The notes beneath the pieces are model-generated. The model had not been told where the DNA came from. It did no database searches and was given only the letters and a program-made list of their open reading frames with translations. A DNA stretch of 64,000 bases from Stentor roeselii (taxonomy: Eukaryota; Ciliophora; Heterotrichea; Heterotrichida; Stentoridae): positions 186,001 through 250,000 of the forward strand of contig RSEH01000007.1 of assembly GCA_006503475.1 (NCBI GenBank), written 5' to 3'. A program made the translations under genes and the position numbers. Positions 20,626 to 29,902 of the stretch are shown in pieces; within the stretch, counting starts at the first letter, position 1, and every line of letters begins with the position of its first letter.

Positions 20626-20875
20626 GGAGTTATGAATGGAGATTAGAGTTTAAGTAATGGTAGATTAGATTGAGGAAGATTTTAGTAAAATTTGTCTAAG
20701 ATTAACAGTTTTAAGATATTTGTGTTAGTGAGACTTGTAGTTTTAACATTTATTAAATAAGGAAGAATCAACCCAAACCAACCTCTGATCATTCCATCAA
20801 TAAAACCTAACCTTTTCCAAATCTCTCCAAATCTTCAATACACTCCAAACCGAACTCTGGAGAACTTTCTAATAA

Positions 20876-23800
20876 ATGGAAGCAGTGACAGTCGTAGCTC
20901 GATTTCGTGGTGCTGAGAACGGAATGGACGATATGGGCGAGTGGGTCTTGACAGACACAAGCATAAAGCACAACGAAAAGCATCACGAGTTTAATTTCGA
21001 CGCAGTCTTGAACCCTAGCAGGTCTCAGGCTGAGCTTTACGAGGCAGCAGGTCGCAAGATGATGAACTTTTTCTGTGAAGGGTTCAACGGGACCATCTTC
21101 GCATATGGACAAAGCGGTTCTGGAAAGACTTTTTCTATGCTTGGACCAGAGGAAGTGACTGAAATTTTAATCAACTCTAAGGATAATATTCCTGAAGAGA
21201 CTGCTGAAATGTTTGGAATCACTCCTCGAGCTACTTTTCATGTCTTTGAAAATATTAGAGCTGGGCAGGAAAAAGGAACTGTTTATAACTTGAAGGTTAG
21301 CTATGTCGAGGTTTATAATGAAATGATCAATGATATTCTTTCTAGTCCTCCTGGACTTAATTTGAAGATGAGAGAGTTTCCTAATGCAGGGATGTGTGTT
21401 ATTGGGTTGAGAGAAGACGTGGCCAACACTCCAGAAGCAGTCTTCCAAGCCTTATCAAACGGAACAGCTAACAGAGTAGTCTGCTCAACAGGTCAAAATG
21501 CTCGAAGCAGTCGATCCCACACAGTCTTCATCCTAAGTCTCGAGCAAAAAACCGCCGAAGGAACAGTAAAAAACGCTAAAATCAACTTAGTCGACTTAGC
21601 AGGAAGCGAAAAACTATCCAAGACAGGTGCTCAAGGTCAAAGTTTAACAGAAGCTAAAAATATCAACTTGAGTCTCACAACTCTTGGAAGATGCATCAAG
21701 GCCCTTACAAGTGGCACAAACGAGTTTGTGCCTTACCGTGAAAGCAAACTTACTCTCATTTTAAAAGAGTCTCTTAGTGGAGCTGCTATGACAACTCTTA
21801 TTGTCACCGGGTCTATGAGGAAAATTCACCAGGAAGAAACTATTGGAACTATGCAATTCGCTGAAAGGGCGAAAATGGTCAAGACTAAGGCTAAGAGTAA
21901 TACAAAGAGAAGCTATGATGAATTGGAAAAACTTTTTAATAAATTAAGTGAAGAAGTCAAAGTTCTCAAAGCTGCTCTTGGAGGGGCTCCCATCTCTCTT
22001 CCAAGCGAGCCCTCATCAGACACTCCCGCCTCATCCGAAGCGCCTCAACCACAACCGCTAATATCCGAAGCGGACCTAAAAGCAGTAGAAGAGTTAAAAT
22101 CAAGCTACGAAGCCTTAAAATCCCGATCATTAAAAGAAATCGAAGAACTAAGCGCAAGGTTAAAAAAAGCAGAAGCAAGTCAAAACAACATCGACTATCT
22201 CGAAGTTCACGAAGAAATGGAAAGTTTTCACGATCAACTCGCTAAAGACAACAAATTGATTTCAGAGCTTTCAAGCGAAAAAGAAAAAGAAATGCAAGAC
22301 TTCGAAAGAAAACTCGCCGACATTTCAATGAAAACTGAAAACGTGTCAATCGAAATCGCGCAAGCAGTGCAAGAACTGTCGAACAACCACAAAGAATACG
22401 AAGAACTTGCAGAACAACTGAAAGTCAAAGACTCTGAAATCTTTAAACTCAGTCAAGAAGCTGAACATCTCAGAATCAAGAAGAAAGGCTTTGAAAAAGA
22501 ACTAGAAATTTTAGAAGCAAAAATAAAGGATCAAGGCGCTCATTATCCGGAAATGTACAAAGAAATAGAAAAAATAAGGCACCAGATTCAAGAGAGTATT
22601 CAGAAAAAGCAAGAAATCGAGGAAAATATCGATAAAAATGAAGCAGAATCTCAAGAAATCATAGGAAAAAGTCTTTTACTTCAGAAGAAAGAAGCTCAAC
22701 ATTCACAAGAGCTGGAAAGTCTTTCAGCCACGAAAGAAAACATCGAAAAACAACTGACAATTTTAAAAACTTCTAAAAAACAAAAAAAAAATGAATTGCT
22801 TTCTTTAAAAGAATCTCAAAAATCTTTATTAGAAGCTCAAGAAAAGTCAAACCACGTCCATCATCACGAGCTTCAACAGTTAAAACACAAACTGGCAAGT
22901 GAGCAGAAAGGAACAGACCTAGAAGCCTTCAACGAATTAAAACTAAAACTCGCAGAAGAACAGGCCCAGCCACTGCAAGTCGAAATTTCAAAACTAAAGC
23001 AAGAAAAGTCCCAAGTCCTCTTCGAGACCCAGCAACTTGCAAGTGACTTGGAGTCTTTAAAAGACCAAATCCAGAAGTTCAGTCAAAACAACTCTCATTT
23101 AAAAGAAGACCTCAGGAAAAATACGGTTTCTCTTTCAAGACTTCAAAAAGAAATATCTGATGAAAAAACATCTCGAGCTAGAATCGCTAAAAATATCAAA
23201 GCTTTTGAAGAAACTCTTGCAAAGGCGATAAAAGAAGCACTGGCTCAGGCGAAGACTGAAGAACAGATCAGGATCACTGATTATGTACAGGAAATCAACG
23301 TCTTGCAAAACGAAATCGATAAAAAAGAAAGATATATCGAAGAAACTAAGAAAAATCATCAAAAAGATATGAAAAAGTTCAGAAATGACCTTGAAGAAGC
23401 TAAAGAAACTAAAAAAAATACTCAAGAAAAACTTGAAAAAGCGAAAAAAGAACTCAAGGAATTTGAAGAAAAACTAGAAATTGAGAAAAAAACTGTTTTG
23501 AAGAATTTAAATACGAAAAATGATGAAATTTTCAGGATCAAGGAAATAATTTCAGCGAATGAGGCAAAAATCCATTTAGGGATTACCCAGATTGAAAAGT
23601 TAGAAGCTGATGTTAGACATAAAGCTGCTGAGAGAGATATTGAGAGGAAAAAGACCATGCGTCAAACGATTGTTCCGAGAAAAATGTCAGTTTTTCAGGC
23701 ACAGATACCAAATCCTGATGAAAAAAAAAGCTTTCATGGAGTTCAGCTTAAGAAAACTAACAATAAGTTCTTAATCGATGCGATTCAAGAGTCGAATAAA

Positions 23801-23956
23801 AATGCACAGTTCCATGAGTTGTATAAAGTCGCTTATGAGTTCCAAGCGATTAAATCTCTTTATGCGAATATTGATGAACCTCAAGTGGATGACTCGATGT
23901 TTGTCCCTGTGGAAGAGGAGGAGAAAAGCAGTAGTGATAGTGATGAACTTAGTTAA
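20876..23956 (+). CDS. Kinesin with N-terminal motor and long coiled-coil stalk
   Basis: 1026 aa. The motor (residues 1 to about 345) contains the P-loop GQSGSGKT (78-85), switch I NARSSRSH, switch II DLAGSE and the NLSLTTLGRCIKAL and VPYRESKLTLILKESL helices, so it should be an active microtubule ATPase. The first strand reads VVARFRG rather than the usual VxxRxRP. A proline-rich hinge (about residues 365-390) leads to a coiled coil reaching about residue 900, then a short tail ending in an acidic Ser-rich segment. N-terminal motors usually move toward microtubule plus ends. The architecture is kinesin-1-like but the subfamily cannot be fixed by eye. The leader (20760-20875) is poor in G. 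Confidence 0.95.
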   Translation: MEAVTVVARFRGAENGMDDMGEWVLTDTSIKHNEKHHEFNFDAVLNPSRSQAELYEAAGRKMMNFFCEGFNGTIFAYGQSGSGKTFSMLGPEEVTEILINSKDNIPEETAEMFGITPRATFHVFENIRAGQEKGTVYNLKVSYVEVYNEMINDILSSPPGLNLKMREFPNAGMCVIGLREDVANTPEAVFQALSNGTANRVVCSTGQNARSSRSHTVFILSLEQKTAEGTVKNAKINLVDLAGSEKLSKTGAQGQSLTEAKNINLSLTTLGRCIKALTSGTNEFVPYRESKLTLILKESLSGAAMTTLIVTGSMRKIHQEETIGTMQFAERAKMVKTKAKSNTKRSYDELEKLFNKLSEEVKVLKAALGGAPISLPSEPSSDTPASSEAPQPQPLISEADLKAVEELKSSYEALKSRSLKEIEELSARLKKAEASQNNIDYLEVHEEMESFHDQLAKDNKLISELSSEKEKEMQDFERKLADISMKTENVSIEIAQAVQELSNNHKEYEELAEQLKVKDSEIFKLSQEAEHLRIKKKGFEKELEILEAKIKDQGAHYPEMYKEIEKIRHQIQESIQKKQEIEENIDKNEAESQEIIGKSLLLQKKEAQHSQELESLSATKENIEKQLTILKTSKKQKKNELLSLKESQKSLLEAQEKSNHVHHHELQQLKHKLASEQKGTDLEAFNELKLKLAEEQAQPLQVEISKLKQEKSQVLFETQQLASDLESLKDQIQKFSQNNSHLKEDLRKNTVSLSRLQKEISDEKTSRARIAKNIKAFEETLAKAIKEALAQAKTEEQIRITDYVQEINVLQNEIDKKERYIEETKKNHQKDMKKFRNDLEEAKETKKNTQEKLEKAKKELKEFEEKLEIEKKTVLKNLNTKNDEIFRIKEIISANEAKIHLGITQIEKLEADVRHKAAERDIERKKTMRQTIVPRKMSVFQAQIPNPDEKKSFHGVQLKKTNNKFLIDAIQESNKNAQFHELYKVAYEFQAIKSLYANIDEPQVDDSMFVPVEEEEKSSSDSDELS

Positions 23957-24208
23957 TCTTGGATTAATGAAATTATGTTGTTTTTATATTGATGTGGAAA
24001 ATGAAGGATTTTCGGTTTTAAGTTGTTTTTTGAAATGTTTTAATGAAGATTATTTCTTAGGAATGTTTTGAGGCTTTTGGAGTCTTTTAATTGATTTGAT
24101 GAACCTTTAAGTTTATTATCATCAATAAAACATTACGTTATCAAACATAAACAATTAAAAATCACAGGAATTTCTTTCTTTACTCTATCCTTGTTAATCC
24201 AATTAAAC

Positions 24209-24394
24209 CTAATGAAAATGACCCTTCTTCTCCTTCTTCGGAACAATAATTTTCTCATCAAAGTAATGACTACTCCATGTTCTCGTCTCAACTCTTTGAT
24301 AATTCCCAGTCCAATACTTAGGAGGTACAATCAAAAAGACAACAGAAGCAACAAACACCAAAGGCGCAAATATTTTCTTCTTCCCATAATCCAT
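24209..24394 (-). CDS. Small single-pass membrane protein
   Basis: 61 aa: a basic start (MDYGKKK), one hydrophobic segment (FAPLVFVASVVFLIV, residues about 9-23), then a polar tail with WTGNYQRVETRTW and a basic end. The ATG lies 20 bases after the stop of the upstream F-box gene on the same strand, with an A-rich TTAAG context. A location in the mitochondrial inner membrane or ER is possible, but no family is recognised. The one TM segment and compact placement make it a likely real gene, though it is short. Confidence 0.5.
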   Translation of the reverse strand: MDYGKKKIFAPLVFVASVVFLIVPPKYWTGNYQRVETRTWSSHYFDEKIIVPKKEKKGHFH

Positions 24395-24414
24395 CTTAAT
24401 AATCCTATTAATCC

Positions 24415-25566
24415 CTAAAGATCTTTAATCCTCTGAGTAGTCTTCGAAGTAACTCCAGTGAAAATCGGTTTAAATTCCCTCCAAATAGTCCCAGCAATAA
24501 CTCCAAGTTCCTTCGAAGTCCTTCCTACAATAAAAGAATAAGCAAGTCCAGATTTTTCCTCAAAGTCAATCTTTTGAGTATCAAGTCCCATAAGTGTAAG
24601 TCTTTCAATCAACTGCATTTTTCTGACGATTTTTTCATCTTCAGTAAATTTTACTTTTTTCACAACTTTTGGAGACTCAGATCGAATGTCTTCAATTTTT
24701 CTGTCTTCTTTTCTCTTTTCACAAAAGAAGATCTTAGCGAGAGCTTTGGAGACTTTATCAGCAGTCATTCTCGACCTGCCCATCATGTAGTTATGTGCAA
24801 GAGTTCCTTCAGTGGTGAGGTAAGACTCGATGAAATCAAAGGGAACTTTTAATTCTCGCATGTACCAAACGATTTCAGTCCTTCTTCTTTCTTCGATGCA
24901 GGTCCTGACGGGCTTTAAAGGAAGATTTTTTAGTTGATCTGATGAAAGAATGTCTTTTAAATAATAAACCAACATGAACTTCCCTGAGTTGTTCGTGTGA
25001 GGCACTCGAAGACCTTCCAATTGACGAGATTCAATGTTTTCTTTTAAAACACCGTATTCACTTTCAGCATTTTCAAGAGAAATCATCGAGAATAACGGGT
25101 CTTTCGAGCAGGTAAAACAAAGAGTTTTCTTTAAAACAGGCAAAAAACGCAATTTTCCATCACTTGCTGAGCAGTTAAAGCAGAACTTGTAGATTAAAGT
25201 AATGCAAACTAGCTTCCAACGAATACAATTCGCTAGTTTTTGGAATGTTTCAATATCACCGACTCGCTTTAAAACTGAAGATTCAAATGTTTGAACTTTT
25301 TGGTCTATTGTGGAAAATATTGAAGAAATTCTTGAATCTTCTCCTAGTGACTTGCTTATTTCTCTCCAAAGGGTCGTGTCCCAAGTCGCTGAATACCATT
25401 TCTTGCTTATTATGCTTAGCTCGATGATTTCGAAACATGGCAAAAAACGCATGATCAGACTTAATACTCGAGTCATTGGGTTTTGGGAAATGTGGAATCG
25501 TGGAAGCATGTCTTTGATTTTGTAGTTCAGCTTTTGAGTTGAGGAGGCGTATTGGTAGTCAAACAT
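24415..25566 (-). CDS. F-box protein with Cys pairs and duplicated C-terminal module
   Basis: 383 aa. An F-box-like helix set spans about residues 30-75 (LPCFEIIELSIISKKWYSAT, then WREISKSLG), which suggests a substrate receptor of an SCF ubiquitin ligase that binds Skp1. A possible zinc site follows: CFNC and CFTC pairs around residues 135-160. The C-terminal half has two related segments, one with FIESYLTTEGTLAHNYMMGR and one with IDFEEKSGLAYSFIVGR, which look like an internal duplication (about residues 230-285 and 310-370). The substrate is unknown. It stands 29 bases downstream of the kinase stop on the same strand. Confidence 0.8.
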   Translation of the reverse strand: MFDYQYASSTQKLNYKIKDMLPRFHISQNPMTRVLSLIMRFLPCFEIIELSIISKKWYSATWDTTLWREISKSLGEDSRISSIFSTIDQKVQTFESSVLKRVGDIETFQKLANCIRWKLVCITLIYKFCFNCSASDGKLRFLPVLKKTLCFTCSKDPLFSMISLENAESEYGVLKENIESRQLEGLRVPHTNNSGKFMLVYYLKDILSSDQLKNLPLKPVRTCIEERRRTEIVWYMRELKVPFDFIESYLTTEGTLAHNYMMGRSRMTADKVSKALAKIFFCEKRKEDRKIEDIRSESPKVVKKVKFTEDEKIVRKMQLIERLTLMGLDTQKIDFEEKSGLAYSFIVGRTSKELGVIAGTIWREFKPIFTGVTSKTTQRIKDL

Positions 25567-25595
25567 GGGGGCTATTCAGAATTATTTAAATAAAA

Positions 25596-27020
25596 TTACG
25601 AAAATTCCTCCAACAGCAAATTATAAACAGCATAAGCATGATTCAAGCTCTGATTTTTAATCGAATTCAAAATAAAATCCTTAGGAAACCCTATTTCAAT
25701 CATCTTTCTCAAAGCCCCCTTATGACAATATTGATGATTTTCTTCACTAATCCCTTGACAGTCCTGAAACCATTGATGCTCAATAGCCTGCTGAACAGTA
25801 ATTCTTTCAAACGGAACATGTTTCAACAAAGAGCCAAGTAAATCTTTCAACTCATTCGAAAGATGTGCAGGGATTTCAACCTTTCCATTTAAAATAGCTT
25901 TATTCAGTTCATTCAAGTTGTTTCCTTTAAACGGTACTTTTCCACAGACCATGCAATAAAGAACGACTCCAAGACTCCAACAGTCAGACCAGAAGCCTTG
26001 ATACCCGCATTCAAGAACGATTTCTGGTGCAAGATAAGCAGGAGTTCCACATTTTTCATTTAAAATTTCATGTTTTTTAATGATTTTACTGATTCCAAAG
26101 TCACAGACCTGCACGCAGGTCTGACTTGAGTCAAGTAAGATGTTGTCTAGTTTAATATCGCGATGAAGTACTTTTTCACTGTGAACTGACTTAATGCCCA
26201 TTAAGACCTGCTTGAAAAGATACTTCGCGAAGGGCTCAGGGATTGCACCGTTGATTTTAAGGTAACTTAGCAAATCACCACCTGCTGAATAATTCAAAAC
26301 AATGAAAATTCCTTCATCATTTTCAAAGTATTCCAAGATTTTCACTACAAAGCGACTAGAAATTCGCTTTAATATAAAAATTTCACGAAAAACCTTTCTT
26401 CTTGCTTCTTCAGTGCTAATTATTGACTTTTCAATCATCTTTATCGCGACTTTACACCCTGTCAACACCTGCTCGGCAAGGACCACCTTTCCAAAAGCGC
26501 CTTCTCCAAGCGGATGAAGGATTTTGTAGAAGCTCATCATGGTGCGCAACTCAGGCACATGTCTAGAAAGACTAGAAAAATGGTGAAAAATGAATTCTCT
26601 TAGCTTTTCTCGGATTTTTCCTAGTTTACAACGACTTGTCTTGCAAGGTTCTCCTTCACTGAACCTTGAAATATGCCTGGTTTTCTTCAGTTCTGAGAGA
26701 TTTGACTTGGCAAGGACGGATTCCATTGATTTTCTGAGATTTTTACCTTTTTTTAAAGCGGTTTTAGGATTCGGGAAAAGTTTTGATAAAGGTTTACAGC
26801 TGAACTTGCTGGAAAGACTTGGAGAGTTGAGGACTTGGGGAGAGTTACTTGTTGAGCGGAGTTTTAATTGGAAGTTTTGGTTTGCAGGACTTGATTTCTC
26901 GCTTCGAGACTTGGGGTCGTTAAAGTGACTTATGCGGATTTTTTGAAGGGTTGATGAAACTTTCGCTTTGGGACTCGGAATTCGTGATTTTGAGTCGACT
27001 AGAAAGTATTTAATGTGCAT
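25596..27020 (-). CDS. SNF1/MARK-type Ser/Thr protein kinase
   Basis: 474 aa. A basic, Ser-rich N-terminal extension of about 165 residues precedes a complete kinase domain (about 168-425): glycine loop GEGAFGKV, VAIKM lysine, HRDIKLDN catalytic loop, DFG and GTPAYLAPE activation segment. The tail ALRKMIEIGFPKDFILNSI to YAVYNLLLEEF resembles the UBA-like domain found after the kinase in the CAMKL group (SNF1/AMPK, MARK), which supports that placement. All catalytic residues are present, so activity is expected. The 5' side is bordered by the 43-bp repeat array. Substrates are unknown. Confidence 0.93.
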   Translation of the reverse strand: MHIKYFLVDSKSRIPSPKAKVSSTLQKIRISHFNDPKSRSEKSSPANQNFQLKLRSTSNSPQVLNSPSLSSKFSCKPLSKLFPNPKTALKKGKNLRKSMESVLAKSNLSELKKTRHISRFSEGEPCKTSRCKLGKIREKLREFIFHHFSSLSRHVPELRTMMSFYKILHPLGEGAFGKVVLAEQVLTGCKVAIKMIEKSIISTEEARRKVFREIFILKRISSRFVVKILEYFENDEGIFIVLNYSAGGDLLSYLKINGAIPEPFAKYLFKQVLMGIKSVHSEKVLHRDIKLDNILLDSSQTCVQVCDFGISKIIKKHEILNEKCGTPAYLAPEIVLECGYQGFWSDCWSLGVVLYCMVCGKVPFKGNNLNELNKAILNGKVEIPAHLSNELKDLLGSLLKHVPFERITVQQAIEHQWFQDCQGISEENHQYCHKGALRKMIEIGFPKDFILNSIKNQSLNHAYAVYNLLLEEFS

Positions 27021-27028
27021 ATATTAAA

Positions 27029-27293
27029 AAATTCATCTGTTTTGGATTAAATATATCTGAAATCCTCGAAAACAATTAAACTGTTGTGGATTAATTTAAT
27101 CTGGACTCGTTAAACAATTCATCTATTGTATCTATTGTGGATTAAATTTAATCTGACTCCTTAAAACAATTCATCTGTTGAGGATAAATTTAATCTGTAC
27201 CCCTTAAAACAATTCATCTATTGTGGATAAATTTAATCTGTACCTCTTAAAACAATTCATCTGTTGTGGATTAATTTAAATTTAATCTGGACT
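27029..27293. repeat. ~43-bp tandem repeats, about six units
   Basis: Units carry the core ACAATTCATCTGTTGTGGAT followed by AAATTTAATCTG and a short CC-rich link. The array fills the spacer between the kinase start (27020) and the next gene upstream, and its last unit provides the final codons and stop of that gene (27271 onward). Confidence 0.92.
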
Positions 27294-27987
27294 CTTCAGT
27301 AAGATATTCACTTGCTCGGTCAACAGTCCACCCAACAAGTGAGTCTTCCTCAGTATTTTCTCCACAATTGACCAGCCCTTTAGTCCTGATCATTTCTCTA
27401 ACCTTCTTGAAACTTCTCGGAAACTTGCTAAGTTGTGATGAGCCTTTCAGTTCCTTTGAATCCCTGATATCAAACCATCGAAATTCAAAAGGTTCTTTAA
27501 AAAACCTTTCTTTTAAATCATTTTTTTCAAATTTTCCTTTAACACCCGTTTTTTCCTTGATTTCTTTCAAGTCTTTTTTGAAGTTTTTCTCGTTTTTTTT
27601 TTCAGTCTTTTCTTTTTTTTTCTCAGTTTTTCGAGTTCTCAGTCGATGAGCTGGAGATTTAAGAGGCGACTGTAAACTTCTGACTTCATTCGTCCTTACC
27701 TGAGAAGAGTCTTCTGTGATTTTTTCCAGATCAATTTGCATGCTTTTCAAGTACAAGCAAGACTTGGGGCTTTTCGCGTGGACAGTGAATGACTGGTCTT
27801 TGTAGTTCTTGATGTTCACAGGGGAGATGCTGGAACTTTTCAGTTCCTGAGAGCCGATAAGATATTTCGCGTAATAAGAAATTCGAGGCTTAGCTTTGTA
27901 CTTCGGTTCAAGAGGCGAGAAGTAGTTATTTCGAGAAAAACGACTGAGAGGTGAGTCGATAATGAACTTGTCTTTGATTACTTCCAT
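27271..27987 (-). CDS. Basic low-complexity protein, unknown
   Basis: 238 aa, rich in Lys, Ser and Glu. A Lys/Glu stretch of about 50 residues (TRKTEKKKEKTEKKNEKN onward) is likely a charged single helix. No domain is recognised. The start lies 8 bases after the stop of the upstream gene on the same strand and in a different frame (stop TAG, ATAATAAC, ATG), so the pair is very tight. The C-terminal residues ESRLNLN are encoded by the last unit of the tandem repeat, suggesting that the natural end was moved by repeat growth. Confidence 0.7.
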   Translation of the reverse strand: MEVIKDKFIIDSPLSRFSRNNYFSPLEPKYKAKPRISYYAKYLIGSQELKSSSISPVNIKNYKDQSFTVHAKSPKSCLYLKSMQIDLEKITEDSSQVRTNEVRSLQSPLKSPAHRLRTRKTEKKKEKTEKKNEKNFKKDLKEIKEKTGVKGKFEKNDLKERFFKEPFEFRWFDIRDSKELKGSSQLSKFPRSFKKVREMIRTKGLVNCGENTEEDSLVGWTVDRASEYLTEESRLNLN

Positions 27988-27995
27988 GTTATTAT

Positions 27996-28646
27996 CTATC
28001 CTTGCAGTTCTGCTATTAAGTCCTTGATTATTCCTTCTTCGAAATCAGGAAAAATGCTTTTAGGGATTTCATATCCACAAGCGTAGTTGATTATTTCATT
28101 GACGACGAGAGCGTGTTTCTTGTAAACGTTGTCATATAGCTCTTCTTTGCATTTCTTTATCAATACTGACCTGTCAGAAGTGTTCACCAGTGAAGTTTCA
28201 AGTCTTTCGTTGATATCTTTGAACTTTAAATCCAAGTTGTTGATCAATTCAGTCGCCCACTTGCAGACTAAAGTAATCTTCGAAGAAATGAAAAAATCTT
28301 TATCATCTAGTACCTCAGGTTTTTTATCCAGGTACCCAGGAACGATTTCATTGAGATCTAGTTTCGAAATTAACACCAGTCCTTTTTTTAACACCTTGAC
28401 TAGAAGATAGTCGATAAGCTTTGCCTGGTAATAACTGTGAATCTGAGTGATGTCTAACACCCCGATGTCTCTATCTTTTAACTGTTTTTCTATTGTCAAA
28501 GCGAATTTTTCATCAAGGTACTTAATTGGGAATTTTTCTTCTGGGTTTCCATTGAAACCGATTTTTAAAAAGGCTTTTCCTCCTCTGAAGTCGATGTCGA
28601 TGCTGGTGACTGTCGGTCTCTGTGTAAAAGAAGAGTCTAAGTTCAT
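27996..28646 (-). CDS. Conserved-looking protein of unknown function
   Basis: 216 aa, mixed alpha/beta N-terminal half (TSIDIDFRGGKAFLKIGF, then KYLDEKFALTIEKQL) and helical C-terminal half. No low complexity and no repeats, so it has the look of a folded domain, but no family is recognised. It shares a 41-bp divergent promoter region with the FHA-RING gene at 28688 and is followed 8 bases later by the 27271-27987 gene. Confidence 0.75.
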   Translation of the reverse strand: MNLDSSFTQRPTVTSIDIDFRGGKAFLKIGFNGNPEEKFPIKYLDEKFALTIEKQLKDRDIGVLDITQIHSYYQAKLIDYLLVKVLKKGLVLISKLDLNEIVPGYLDKKPEVLDDKDFFISSKITLVCKWATELINNLDLKFKDINERLETSLVNTSDRSVLIKKCKEELYDNVYKKHALVVNEIINYACGYEIPKSIFPDFEEGIIKDLIAELQG

Positions 28647-28687
28647 TTATACGTTTTCATATTCTTAGATTTAAATATTGAGATTTT
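28647..28687. promoter_or_regulatory. 41-bp divergent promoter region
   Basis: Only 41 bases separate the two start codons of divergent genes. It is AT-rich with no clear TATA element. Both leaders must be very short or overlap the opposite gene. Confidence 0.5.
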
Positions 28688-29827
28688 ATGTTTCAAGCCA
28701 AACTTTCTCTGATACAAGACAAGTACCTCAGCGACTACCTGATCGAGCATGAAGGAGAAGACAGAAAAATACCGAGTGTGATTCCGATTGACTGTGATAT
28801 CCTTGAAATTGGTTCAGATCCGAAAACTAAGTATTCGAAAGTTATTCGGCAGAACTCAGCTCTTATCTCCAGAACTCATTGCATCATCACTCATAAGAAA
28901 AAAATCGGACAGGATGAATGGTTTGTACAGGACCAGAGCACAAATGGCACCTACGTCAATGGAGACCCTCTTGACTATGGCGAAGTCCGACTTGAAAACT
29001 TGGATCAAGTCATCTTCGGAGACATCAAACATTCAGTCTTGAGATACACTTTTTCTATTACCGAGAAAAAAAAGGAAAAAGTTCCTTTAGATGACTCTCA
29101 ATTCTTCAGAGTTTCTTATAAAAAGCAGAAAAAAAACAAGAAAAAAATCAAAAATATCCCTTCACAGGATATAGCCCCTTTAGCAACTAACTCTCGAAAG
29201 ACCTGCCTGGAAATGGAGAAAATTCTTGACCTGCTTGACTCAAAACTAGTGAAAAACCGCGAATTTCACTGTAAGCTCTGCAAGATCTTTAAACTTTTTC
29301 ATATAATTTTGCTTTGTGGTGACTCTTTTTGCTTTGACTGCTACCGAAACCACATCGCTTTCCAGAAAAATTGTGTAATCTGCGAAGCAAGTATCAATCA
29401 ACTTTGCTTTCCTTTAAAAAGTTTACTTATAAACAGGTCCATAGAAAAGCGAATCAAAAAAGAAAATCATTGGAGAGCCATTAGTTTGTTTGAAGAAATG
29501 CAAGAGAAGTTTGATAATGATTACATGGTTGAGCACTTGAAGTGCAGGGATCGAATTGGAGCTTATATGTTTTTCGAACAGCTTAAAGAGCTTCCTATTT
29601 ATTCAGCGCTTTGGACTGACTCGATGGAGCAGGAGTTCATTAAAAACTTCGAGTTACTTTCAGATGATAGTAAAAAAAAAGTCTTGTTTCAAAGAGGTTT
29701 GAGTTCTGAGTTTATTGATGAGGCGAATGATGAAAGTATTGATGTTGTTTTTAAAAGGCTTAATATCAAGAGTCAACACCAGAGTCAGAGTGATAAGAAA
29801 AAAGTACTAAAAAAGATGATAAATTAA
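28688..29827 (+). CDS. FHA-RING protein (RNF8/CHFR-like architecture)
   Basis: 379 aa. An FHA domain (about residues 30-125) has the phosphopeptide-binding signature: ISRTHCIITHKK and QDQSTNGTYVNG. A basic linker leads to a RING finger (about 193-235) with CKLC, CGDSFCFDC and CVIC. This order is known from RNF8 and CHFR, E3 ubiquitin ligases that read phosphothreonine marks in DNA damage or mitosis. The usual CGHxFC is CGDSFC here, so the third zinc pair uses Asp in place of His; Asp can ligate zinc, but activity is uncertain. The C-terminal 130 residues are helical. Substrates unknown. Confidence 0.88.
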   Translation: MFQAKLSLIQDKYLSDYLIEHEGEDRKIPSVIPIDCDILEIGSDPKTKYSKVIRQNSALISRTHCIITHKKKIGQDEWFVQDQSTNGTYVNGDPLDYGEVRLENLDQVIFGDIKHSVLRYTFSITEKKKEKVPLDDSQFFRVSYKKQKKNKKKIKNIPSQDIAPLATNSRKTCLEMEKILDLLDSKLVKNREFHCKLCKIFKLFHIILLCGDSFCFDCYRNHIAFQKNCVICEASINQLCFPLKSLLINRSIEKRIKKENHWRAISLFEEMQEKFDNDYMVEHLKCRDRIGAYMFFEQLKELPIYSALWTDSMEQEFIKNFELLSDDSKKKVLFQRGLSSEFIDEANDESIDVVFKRLNIKSQHQSQSDKKKVLKKMIN

Positions 29828-29902
29828 GGAATTTAGGATTTTTTTACAGGTTTTAGGTCTTGGAACTGAGAAAGTTTATAAGTTTTGTAGAAAATATTAT
29901 TA

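Noticed and set aside
27029-27293. CRISPR-like array
   Set aside because: The units are directly adjacent with no unique spacers and the genome is eukaryotic.
27965-27990. GTAATCAAAGACAAG just after a start codon as a 15-nt intron
   Set aside because: It lacks the TAA at positions 9-11 found in the four sure introns and contains no in-frame stop; nothing requires its removal.
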